From NCBI GenBank assembly GCA_023399455.1, contig JAEWPN010000052.1, positions 1 through 7,223 of the forward strand: DNA of 7,223 nt, given 5' to 3'. A program made the position numbers and the translations under genes. Position 1 is the stretch's first letter. Every line of letters begins with the position of its first letter. The notes beneath the pieces were generated by a model. The model was not told the DNA's origin, made no database searches, and saw nothing but the letters and a program-made list of their open reading frames with translations. The stretch comes from Bacillota bacterium. Lineage in GTDB: Bacteria; Bacillota; Clostridia; Lachnospirales; Lachnospiraceae. Shown in pieces: positions 1 to 6,164 of the stretch.

Positions 1-1040
1 TACAAACGGCAGCCCGATTTTATTTGAAAGATAAAAATGGGCGGCGCTTCATAACAAAGTTTATTCCCACCATGCAAGCAAGCGCAAAGATAAGGAATGG
101 ATATGAGCAAGCGGGGATTCATATCCCTCCCTTTCTCATTGCGAGTGTCGCTTCACAATGCAACCTGTATTGTACAGGGTGTTATGCGAGGGCTGGCGGT
201 ATATGCGGCACTGCAATGGCCGAAATGGAAATGAATACCGAGGAATGGAACAGGATTTTTTGTGAAGCGGCCGATCTAGGTATTTCTTTTATTCTGCTTG
301 CCGGCGGCGAACCATTGTTGCGCCGAGAGATTGTAGAAATAGCCTCAAATTTTACGCACATCGCATTTCCTGTTTTCACAAACGGAACTTTAATCGACGC
401 AGAATACATCGATCTGTTCGACCAACGGAGAAACATAATCCCTGTTTTAAGTAGTGAGGGTAACTCCAAAGAAACGGATTTACGGCGCGGACTTGGTATT
501 TCCACGAAGATTGAGCAAGTCATGGAAGAGCTAAGACAGAGGAATATTCTTTTTGGTACATCTATAACAGTCACAAAGAACAATTTAGATACCGTTGTAA
601 GCAGAGAGTATGTTTCCGCCTTACAGAAAAAAGGCTGTGGCATTATATTTTATGTGGAGTATGTACCGGCAGAAAAAGGTACTGAAGATCTTGTCCTGTC
701 CAAGAATGCCGCTGTTATGTTAGATGAAAATATACGCAAGTTGAAATGTGACTTTAAAAATATGAGCTTAATCTCTTTTCCAGGTGATGAAAAATATATG
801 GGTGGATGTCTGGCCGCTGGACGGGGGTTTTTTCATATTAACCCGTTGGGCAATGCGGAGCCTTGCCCCTTCTCCCCATATTCAGAATTGAACCTAAAGA
901 CTACTTCAATTATTGAAGTACTGCAGTCACCTTTCTTTGAAAAAATACGGTTAATAGGAAAACATGAGGCGGAAAATAAGGGAGGCGGCTGTACTTTGCT
1001 TCAACATAAACGGGAAGTAGAGAAGTTGATAGGAGTATGA
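1..1040 (+). CDS. Radical SAM protein with C-terminal SPASM-like cysteines (5' end outside the window)
   Basis: This is an iron-sulfur enzyme of the radical SAM superfamily. Counting from the in-frame TTG at 24, the cluster motif CNLYCTGC supplies Cys46, Cys50 and Cys53 (CX3CX2C), and GGEP at 94-97 is the usual SAM-binding strand motif. Further cysteines at 262, 281 and 323, in GGC, EPCPF and GGGC contexts, suggest an auxiliary cluster of the SPASM or twitch kind. IPPFLIAS just before the first cysteine and FPGDEK near 252-257 recall a clostridial and archaeal group of radical SAM proteins of undefined function. The frame stays open from position 3 (codons QTAARFY before the TTG) and no ribosome binding site precedes the TTG, so the true start is upstream. 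Such proteins often modify peptides or assist metalloenzymes; the substrate is unknown. The gene ends 203 bp before the GH2 gene, which has its own promoter, so the two are probably unrelated. I see no clear terminator behind it. Confidence 0.9.
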   Translation, partial: QTAARFYLKDKNGRRFITKFIPTMQASAKIRNGYEQAGIHIPPFLIASVASQCNLYCTGCYARAGGICGTAMAEMEMNTEEWNRIFCEAADLGISFILLAGGEPLLRREIVEIASNFTHIAFPVFTNGTLIDAEYIDLFDQRRNIIPVLSSEGNSKETDLRRGLGISTKIEQVMEELRQRNILFGTSITVTKNNLDTVVSREYVSALQKKGCGIIFYVEYVPAEKGTEDLVLSKNAAVMLDENIRKLKCDFKNMSLISFPGDEKYMGGCLAAGRGFFHINPLGNAEPCPFSPYSELNLKTTSIIEVLQSPFFEKIRLIGKHEAENKGGGCTLLQHKREVEKLIGV

Positions 1041-1118
1041 GGATTCCTTCAAGGGGTAGCCGGGTAATCTGAATTTAAACCTCTTTGTAAGCCAAAACGG
1101 ATAGAATGGTTCAGGTCC

Positions 1119-1143
1119 AATTAATTATTTTTTTAATATTAAA
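1119..1143 (+). promoter_or_regulatory. A/T-only tract, possible UP element of the GH2 promoter
   Basis: Twenty-five consecutive A/T bases, including a run of seven T, end 8 bp before the -35 hexamer at 1152. In such a position an A/T tract can contact the RNA polymerase alpha subunit. It could also be an intrinsically bent spacer or the remnant of a weak terminator of the radical SAM gene, but no GC-bearing stem precedes it. Confidence 0.35.
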
Positions 1144-1151
1144 GTTGTGAA

Positions 1152-1180
1152 TTGACTTCTTAAAAGAAATCTTACATAAT
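1152..1180 (+). promoter_or_regulatory. SigmaA-type promoter of the GH2 gene
   Basis: The -35 hexamer is TTGACT (1152-1157) and the -10 hexamer is CATAAT (1175-1180), separated by exactly 17 bp; each matches consensus at 5 of 6 positions. Transcription would begin near 1187, inside the operator-like palindrome at 1185-1200, giving a leader of about 57 nt before the GH2 start codon. Confidence 0.75.
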
Positions 1181-1184
1181 ATAT

Positions 1185-1200
1185 TTGAAACCGATTTCAA
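1185..1200 (+). promoter_or_regulatory. LacI-family operator (or cre) at the GH2 transcription start
   Basis: TTGAAACCGATTTCAA is a near-perfect inverted repeat (14 of 16 positions symmetric) with the central CG typical of LacI-family operators. It begins 5 bp after the -10 hexamer, so a bound protein would block initiation. The identical 16-mer recurs at 5041-5056 before the transporter genes, which suggests the regulator encoded at 3760-4821 as the ligand. The inner 14 bp also fit the CcpA cre consensus TGWAANCGNTNWCA completely, so global catabolite repression is an alternative. Confidence 0.8.
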
Positions 1201-1243
1201 GACGCACGATGAAGAATCATTTGCATAACGAGAGGGGCAGTTA

Positions 1244-3676
1244 ATGGACACAACAAAAATTACCTTAAATGAGAACTGGAAATTTTACTTGGGCGAGTGC
1301 GAAGGCGCATGGTATGCAGGCTTTGATGATAATGTATGGCAAAGTGTTTCACTTCCTCATGACTGGTCGGTGACACAGCCCTTTTCAAAGGATTACTCCA
1401 GCGGAACGGGCTATCTGGCAGGGGGGATCGGTTGGTATCGGCTGCATTTTTATGTGCCCTCAGAATATAAGGGCAAAGATATCAAAGTAGTCTTTGACGG
1501 TATATATAAAAATAGCCAGATTTGGTGCAATAGTTATTACTTGGGCAAACGCCCCAATGGCTATGTGACCTTTTCCCATCGATTAACCGACTTTATTCAT
1601 TACGGGGAAGAAAATGTTCTTTGTGTTAAGGTGACACATACGGATCTGGCGGATTCCAGATGGTTCACCGGAAGCGGAATCACCAGAAAGGTGACGCTCG
1701 CAGTCAGGGAACCGGTGCATCCTGCGGAATACAGCATTGTATTTAAGACAAACAAATGCGATGAGAACAGTGCCGAAATCAGCGTGTATCAGGAAATTCT
1801 TAATAGTACGGATGCGGATGTGAAGGTTAATATAGAAATTGACTTTTGCAGGGGAGAAGGAATCTGTATGGAAAAGCTTACGCAGTCCTGTCGAATACCG
1901 GCTGGTGAAGCGGTACCGGTACTGTTGGAAGGCGTTATCAAAAGGCCTGAGCTTTGGTCAACAGATAATCCCAACCTTTATCAAATGAAAGTATTCTATA
2001 CAGTTAACGATAAGCTGCAATATTTGGCAGAGGAAGAGAAAGTTGGAATCAGAAGCATTTACTTCTCTCCCGACAACGGCTTCTTTTTGAATGGAAATGA
2101 AGTGACTATTAAGGGTGTTTGCGTACATCACGATGCGGGCTGTTTGGGCGCTGCAGTTACTGCCCATATTTGGCAGAGAAGACTGAGCAAATTGAAGGAA
2201 TGCGGATGCAATGCCGTCCGCTGCAGCCATAATCCGCATATGCCGGAGCTGTATGAGCTATGCGATGCGATGGGATTTCTAATGATGGATGAGGCTTTTG
2301 ACGAATGGGAAAATGCAAAGAATAAATGGTCTATGGGCCATAACATATATCCTCCGAAGCATCAGGGATACTTCGAGGATTTTCCTGAATGGCATGAAAC
2401 AGATTTGCGCGCAATGGTAAGAAAAAACCGAAATCATCCGTCTGTCATACTTTGGAGCATCGGAAATGAAATCGATTATCCCAACGATCCTTACTGTCAC
2501 CCGATGTTCGAGCACATGACGGGAAATAATGACGCTGCTAAGCCTGCGGCAGAGAGAGTATATGATGCAAATAAGCCTAGTGCCGAACGGTTGGTACCCC
2601 TGGCTAAGCGCTTGGCTGAAATTGTAAAACAAGAAGATCCGACCAGGCCGGTAACGATGGCATTAGCATTTCCGGAGCTTTCGGTCAGACTTGGAATCCT
2701 GGAAGCCCTGGATGTAGCATGCTATAACTATAAAGAGCAGTTCTATGTGAAGGACCATGAGGAATTCCCTGAAAAGCCCTTTCTGGGGAGTGAAAATAGC
2801 CACAGCTATGAGGCTTGGAGAGCTGTAACGGATAATCCATATATCAGCGGTCAATTTCTCTGGACCGGAATAGACTATCTAGGTGAAGCACACGGATGGC
2901 CTGTCCATGGCTCGGCAGCCGGACTTCTGAACTTGGCGGGCTTTGAAAAATCACGATTTTTACAAAGAAAGGCGCTATGGTTGACAGAACCTGTGCTGGA
3001 ACTCGTTTCCAGGGCTGATAGTGAAACGACGGATCGTAATGAAGAATGGATTCCTTACAGCCGGCGATGGAATTATGAAAGCGGACAGAAAGTACTGGTT
3101 ATGTGTTACTCTAATCTGAGCGAGATCCGGCTCTTGCTCAATGGAAAAGAGATTGCCGGAGCTGCAAAATACAACGCTGACGGAGCATATCAATTTATAA
3201 TTCCATTTGAAGCGGGAATACTGGAGGCAGAAGGCTACGATGAGAAGCGGGAAAAAGTGAAAACCACGGCCCTTTGTACCTCTGGTGATGCGGTGAGCCT
3301 TCAGGCCGTGCTATGGAAAGAAGCCGATGTTTTAAGCGGTCAGAGCTTTGAAGAGGCATCCGGACATTCCGGCTATTTGTTCCAAATGGAGATTCGTCTT
3401 CTGGATAGTGAAAGCAGGCTTGCAGCAGCAGATGACCGGCTGATCGGGATACAAGTGAAGGGCTCAGGAGCTTTGGTAGGCATTGAAAACGGGGACTTAA
3501 GCGATAATACCTCTTATTCCGAGCAGAAAAGAGGCACTAAGGATGGCAGATTAATGGTATATATCAGAAGAAATGCTCCCGGCAGAATCGTGGTAAAGAT
3601 AACTGCTTCCGGCTTGGAGGATAATGGACTTGAAGTGGAAGTGGATAAAATGAAGAATTCAATGAATTCGCTTTGA
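1244..3676 (+). CDS. Cytoplasmic GH2 glycoside hydrolase, beta-galactosidase-like, with DUF4982-type domain
   Basis: An 810-residue retaining glycosidase that would cleave a terminal beta-linked sugar from an imported oligosaccharide or glycoside. Rough architecture: jelly-roll sugar-binding domain 1-155 (SLPHDW, GWYR), immunoglobulin-like domain 160-270, TIM barrel 272-585, a DUF4982-like domain about 600-680 (YSNLSEIRLLLNGKE) and a final beta domain 685-800. In the barrel GVCVHHDAG (291-299), NAVRCSHNPH (323-332) and DEAFDEW (349-355) are GH2 landmarks. The predicted acid/base is Glu409 in WSIGNE and the predicted nucleophile is Glu517 in FLGSEN, followed by QFLWTGIDYLGEAHGWP lining the active site. 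No signal peptide is present, so it acts in the cytoplasm. The ATG is supported by AGAGGGG (1231-1237) six bases upstream. Without a terminator behind it, transcription may read into the regulator gene. Family assignment is firm; beta-galactosidase versus another GH2 specificity (for example beta-glucuronidase or a plant-glycan activity) cannot be settled here. Confidence 0.93.
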   Translation: MDTTKITLNENWKFYLGECEGAWYAGFDDNVWQSVSLPHDWSVTQPFSKDYSSGTGYLAGGIGWYRLHFYVPSEYKGKDIKVVFDGIYKNSQIWCNSYYLGKRPNGYVTFSHRLTDFIHYGEENVLCVKVTHTDLADSRWFTGSGITRKVTLAVREPVHPAEYSIVFKTNKCDENSAEISVYQEILNSTDADVKVNIEIDFCRGEGICMEKLTQSCRIPAGEAVPVLLEGVIKRPELWSTDNPNLYQMKVFYTVNDKLQYLAEEEKVGIRSIYFSPDNGFFLNGNEVTIKGVCVHHDAGCLGAAVTAHIWQRRLSKLKECGCNAVRCSHNPHMPELYELCDAMGFLMMDEAFDEWENAKNKWSMGHNIYPPKHQGYFEDFPEWHETDLRAMVRKNRNHPSVILWSIGNEIDYPNDPYCHPMFEHMTGNNDAAKPAAERVYDANKPSAERLVPLAKRLAEIVKQEDPTRPVTMALAFPELSVRLGILEALDVACYNYKEQFYVKDHEEFPEKPFLGSENSHSYEAWRAVTDNPYISGQFLWTGIDYLGEAHGWPVHGSAAGLLNLAGFEKSRFLQRKALWLTEPVLELVSRADSETTDRNEEWIPYSRRWNYESGQKVLVMCYSNLSEIRLLLNGKEIAGAAKYNADGAYQFIIPFEAGILEAEGYDEKREKVKTTALCTSGDAVSLQAVLWKEADVLSGQSFEEASGHSGYLFQMEIRLLDSESRLAAADDRLIGIQVKGSGALVGIENGDLSDNTSYSEQKRGTKDGRLMVYIRRNAPGRIVVKITASGLEDNGLEVEVDKMKNSMNSL

Positions 3677-3701
3677 CAGAAAGAGGTAATAGAAATATAA
3701 T
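3673..3701 (+). promoter_or_regulatory. Perfect-consensus promoter of the LacI-family regulator gene
   Basis: TTGACA (3673-3678) and TATAAT (3696-3701) are both exact sigmaA consensus hexamers with a 17-bp spacer. The -35 hexamer contains the TGA stop codon of the GH2 gene (3674-3676). Transcription would start near 3708, about 52 nt before the preferred regulator start at 3760. The regulator can therefore be made independently of the GH2 promoter. Confidence 0.75.
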
Positions 3702-3709
3702 GTTATAAA

Positions 3710-3725
3710 ATAAAAACGTTTTCTA
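3710..3725 (+). promoter_or_regulatory. Weak operator-like palindrome at the regulator's own promoter
   Basis: ATAAAAACGTTTTCTA contains the perfect 10-bp palindrome AAAACGTTTT centred on CG. It matches the window's main operator at 11 of 16 positions and the cre consensus with two mismatches. It lies at about +3 to +18 relative to the predicted start, the right place for autorepression, but A/T-rich palindromes arise easily by chance in such spacers. Confidence 0.45.
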
Positions 3726-3759
3726 AATAAGAATGAGGGAATTGCTAGGAGAAAAAACG

Positions 3760-4821
3760 ATGGATGTACATAGAAGTATTGAAAATAAGGTAATTACCAT
3801 TTACGACATAGCGAGAGAGGCGGGAGTGTCTGCAGCGACAGTGTCCCGGGTACTTACTAACAATGCCAATGTACGCAATGAAAAAAAACAGCGGGTATTG
3901 GAACTGATTGAAAAATACAATTTTAAACCTAACGCCATGGCCAGAAGCCTTTCTGATACAAAAAGCAAAGTAATCGGGATTATCGCAGCGGATGTAAGGA
4001 ATCCCTACTATGCGGATATGTTTGTCGCGTGTGAGATAGCGGCACAAAAAGCTGGATATACAGTCATGCTTTGCAACTCTCTGGGTGAGCAGATACAAGA
4101 GGAGAAACAGCTGGAGAAATTGCAGGAGCAGAGGGTTGACGTGATCATTCAAATGGGCGGACGGGTAGACGACCTTGTATCCAATAAGTCATATGTAGAG
4201 AAGGTCAATCAATTAATGAACACCATTCCCATGGTGGTAACCGGTAAGCTGGATGGAACGCAGTGCTATCAAGTGCAGATCGATGCCATGAAGTGCATGG
4301 ATCTGTTGACGGAGCATCTGATAGAATTAGGCCACCGTGAGATAGCATTGATCGGGGGACGGATGGATGTCCTCTCCACCTTTGAAAAATTCCAAAGATA
4401 TAAGCAGAACTTAAGCAAGTATCAAATCCCTTTTAGAGAAGATCTGGTTTCGGAGGATGGCGGATATGACTACGAGACCGGATATACCTATATGAACAGG
4501 ATGCTTGGCCAAGGTATCAGGCCGACAGCGGTGATAGCGATCAATGATTTTGCGGCGGTAGGTATTGTGCGCAGCATTCAGGAGCATGGTTTATGTATCC
4601 CTCAGGACATTTCGGTAGTAAGCTATGACAATACTTACGTTTCAGAACTGCTCAGCCCGAAATTGACAACGGCTGATTATAACTATGAAAGCTTTGGAGA
4701 GAAATTGATCGAGACGGCAGTGGCGGCAATAGAAGGAAGGGAAATGCCCAAAATTCAGCTTTTACCCCCGACCCTGATCGTTCGGGAAAGCAGCGGAAGG
4801 GCTCCCGAAACAAAGGAATAA
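3760..4821 (+). CDS. LacI/GalR-family transcriptional regulator
   Basis: A DNA-binding repressor, 353 residues from the ATG at 3760. The helix-turn-helix is at 12-31 (TIYDIAREAGVSAATVSRVL) and the hinge helix at 57-65 (PNAMARSLS) carries the Leu that usually wedges into the central CG of the operator. Residues 70-345 form a periplasmic-binding-protein-like sugar-sensing domain (IGIIAADVRNPYY, LGHREIALIGG, INDFAAVG, SVVSYDN) ending with the family signature LIVRESSGR. A longer reading from the ATG at 3733 adds nine residues but has no ribosome binding site; the ATG at 3760 has AGGAG (3747-3751) eight bases upstream. It probably controls the GH2 gene and the transporter through the shared 16-bp operators, and possibly itself. 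The inducer is unknown. The recognition helix pair Ala25-Ala26 resembles the Met-Ala of CcpA-type proteins, consistent with a cre-like target. A global CcpA role is less likely given its place among sugar-utilisation genes. Confidence 0.93.
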   Translation: MDVHRSIENKVITIYDIAREAGVSAATVSRVLTNNANVRNEKKQRVLELIEKYNFKPNAMARSLSDTKSKVIGIIAADVRNPYYADMFVACEIAAQKAGYTVMLCNSLGEQIQEEKQLEKLQEQRVDVIIQMGGRVDDLVSNKSYVEKVNQLMNTIPMVVTGKLDGTQCYQVQIDAMKCMDLLTEHLIELGHREIALIGGRMDVLSTFEKFQRYKQNLSKYQIPFREDLVSEDGGYDYETGYTYMNRMLGQGIRPTAVIAINDFAAVGIVRSIQEHGLCIPQDISVVSYDNTYVSELLSPKLTTADYNYESFGEKLIETAVAAIEGREMPKIQLLPPTLIVRESSGRAPETKE

Positions 4822-4826
4822 TCATA

Positions 4827-4842
4827 TTGATACCGGTTTCAA
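4827..4842 (+). promoter_or_regulatory. Operator-like site between the regulator stop codon and its terminator
   Basis: TTGATACCGGTTTCAA is symmetric at 14 of 16 positions with the core ACCGGT, and matches the 16-mer at 1185 and 5041 at 14 of 16. It begins six bases after the stop codon of the regulator gene and ends 31 bp before the terminator stem. No promoter is evident next to it, so its role may be auxiliary (looping, or a transcription roadblock). Confidence 0.6.
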
Positions 4843-4873
4843 AAAATAGTGTTTAAATTGAGCGGGAAATAGT

Positions 4874-4911
4874 AAAAAGCAGTTATTCGATAAAAGAATA
4901 ACTGCTTTTTT
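4874..4911 (+). terminator. Rho-independent terminator behind the regulator gene
   Basis: A perfect 15-bp stem pairs 4874-4888 with 4896-4910 around a 7-nt loop (GATAAAA), and its distal arm finishes in a run of six T (4906-4911). The proximal arm begins with five A, so the structure could also terminate transcription from the opposite strand. It separates the GH2-regulator unit from the transporter operon. Confidence 0.9.
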
Positions 4912-4970
4912 GATGTTTCCATATAAAAAGTGCACAAAAATATAGCGGTAAATTTATATAATTCGGAAAA

Positions 4971-4986
4971 ATGAAACCGGTTGCAA
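4971..4986 (+). promoter_or_regulatory. Upstream operator-like site of the transporter promoter
   Basis: ATGAAACCGGTTGCAA has the symmetric core AACCGGTT and matches the main operator at 13 of 16 positions and the cre consensus with one mismatch. It ends 8 bp before the -35 hexamer at 4995, and its centre is 70 bp from the centre of the operator at 5041-5056. Confidence 0.6.
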
Positions 4987-4994
4987 GAAAAGCA

Positions 4995-5023
4995 TTGACT
5001 ATGAATCGCATAAAGAGTAAAAT
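4995..5023 (+). promoter_or_regulatory. SigmaA-type promoter of the sugar transporter operon
   Basis: TTGACT (4995-5000) and TAAAAT (5018-5023) are separated by 17 bp, and each matches consensus at 5 of 6 positions. The -35 hexamer is the same as at the GH2 promoter. Initiation near 5030 would give a leader of about 128 nt before the preferred permease start at 5158. The region 4822-5157 holds this promoter, three operator-like sites and the terminator; I see no further gene and no recognisable riboswitch there. Confidence 0.7.
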
Positions 5024-5040
5024 GTGAACATAAATATTAA

Positions 5041-5056
5041 TTGAAACCGATTTCAA
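5041..5056 (+). promoter_or_regulatory. LacI-family operator (or cre) downstream of the transporter promoter
   Basis: TTGAAACCGATTTCAA is identical over 16 bp to the site at 1185-1200. It lies at about +12 to +27 relative to the predicted start at 5030, where a repressor would block early transcription. It forms a pair with the variant site at 4971-4986 on the other side of the promoter. Confidence 0.8.
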
Positions 5057-5157
5057 ATAGTAAAAGTGACCAATCCGAGTGCGCAATTTCACTTCGTAAG
5101 ATGTGAATATTCATGTCGAACATAGACGGATGGAAAAGGTCAGTATGGGAGGAGAAA

Positions 5158-6129
5158 ATGGCTAAAGCATTAAAAGTGGCAGAGGATACGCAGGTAACCA
5201 ATGTAACTGCACCAAAAATATCTTTCTGGAAAAATGTAAAGAAGTCGAGGATTCTGCTTCTTATGTGCTTACCGGCAATCTTATTCTTTTTCTTTTTTTG
5301 TTACATGCCTATGCCGGGGATCTGGGTAGCATTTGTGAAGTACAACTACAGAGACGGCATCTTCGGAAGCGAATTCGTAGGGCTTCGGAATTTCGAATTT
5401 CTGGCGACGTCGGGAAAGCTGTTTATCCTGACAAGAAATACAGTCCTGTATAATGTGGCATTTATTCTTTTGGGGAACGCCTTGGCAGTGTTTGTAGCGA
5501 TTCTGCTCAATGAAATGAGGGGAAAATGGTTTAAGAAGATTTCTCAGACGATTATGTTTCTTCCCTATTTCATTTCTCAGGTATTGGTAGGCATTCTGGT
5601 ATTTAACTTGCTGAACTACGATACCGGATTTGTCAATGGAATTCTTACCAGTCTGGGATTGGAAAGGTGGCAGCCTTATGCAAACGCTAATTCGTGGCCG
5701 CCGTTATTGATAGTGATTTATCTGTGGCAGCAGACGGGTTATAATTCGGTAGTTTACTTCGCGGCTATTATGGGCATCGATTCGGAGATGATCGAAGCGG
5801 CAAAGGTAGATGGTGCAAATGGTTTCCAGAAGATCAGGTATATTATTTTGCCGAGTCTGAAGCCTACAATTATAATTTTGCTGCTGTTTGCGCTCGGCGG
5901 TATTGTGAAAGGTAACTTTGGTCTGTTCTACAACGTAATAGGTAAAAATCCATTACTGTACGGTACGACCGATATTATAGAAACTTATGTATATCGTGCA
6001 ACCATGACAGATTTCAACTTCTCTACTGCTTCCGCAGTTGGTTTGTATCAGTCGATTATTGGATTTATCATTGTGGTGACAGTCAACTGGATCGTGAAAA
6101 AAGTAGAACCGGATTATTCCCTATTTTAA
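5158..6129 (+). CDS. ABC sugar transporter permease, LplB/YtcP-type first subunit
   Basis: An integral membrane subunit of a CUT1 carbohydrate importer, 323 residues from the ATG at 5158. Hydrophobic segments are visible at about 32-50, 95-118, 132-152, 180-205, 235-255 and 295-313, fitting six membrane helices. The cytoplasmic EAA loop that docks the ATPase is at 213-236 (EAAKVDGANG, then LPSLKP). The protein ends with VEPDYSLF, a tail typical of the LplB subfamily. An in-frame ATG at 5113 would add 15 residues but lacks a ribosome binding site; the ATG at 5158 follows GGGAGG (5147-5152) at five bases and is preferred. It is the first gene of the operon, followed 35 bp later by its partner permease. 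LplB/YtcP systems usually import oligosaccharides or glycosides and often borrow a shared ATPase encoded elsewhere. Confidence 0.92.
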   Translation: MAKALKVAEDTQVTNVTAPKISFWKNVKKSRILLLMCLPAILFFFFFCYMPMPGIWVAFVKYNYRDGIFGSEFVGLRNFEFLATSGKLFILTRNTVLYNVAFILLGNALAVFVAILLNEMRGKWFKKISQTIMFLPYFISQVLVGILVFNLLNYDTGFVNGILTSLGLERWQPYANANSWPPLLIVIYLWQQTGYNSVVYFAAIMGIDSEMIEAAKVDGANGFQKIRYIILPSLKPTIIILLLFALGGIVKGNFGLFYNVIGKNPLLYGTTDIIETYVYRATMTDFNFSTASAVGLYQSIIGFIIVVTVNWIVKKVEPDYSLF

Positions 6130-6164
6130 TAAGAACTTGTTCCGGGCAGAAATGGAGGCACACT

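Noticed and set aside
182..643. 153-codon open frame on the minus strand inside the radical SAM gene
   Set aside because: It lies wholly antisense to a clearly coding frame with recognised motifs, and its translation resembles no protein family; it is a shadow frame.
1041..1143. Possible terminator behind the radical SAM gene
   Set aside because: A T-run exists at about 1128-1134, but no stable GC-bearing stem precedes it; only short A/T pairings can be drawn.
3745..4152. 135-codon minus-strand frame over the regulator start
   Set aside because: Antisense to the helix-turn-helix coding region, with unusual composition and no recognisable domain.
4883..5092. 69-codon minus-strand frame in the regulator-transporter spacer
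   Set aside because: It covers the terminator, promoter and operators, has no ribosome binding site before its ATG, and its translation is an A/T-driven hydrophobic mix without family resemblance.
5057..5157. Possible riboswitch or attenuator in the long transporter leader
   Set aside because: Only a 5-bp pairing (TTCAC at 5088-5092 with GTGAA at 5103-5107) is visible, with no conserved riboswitch core and no terminator.
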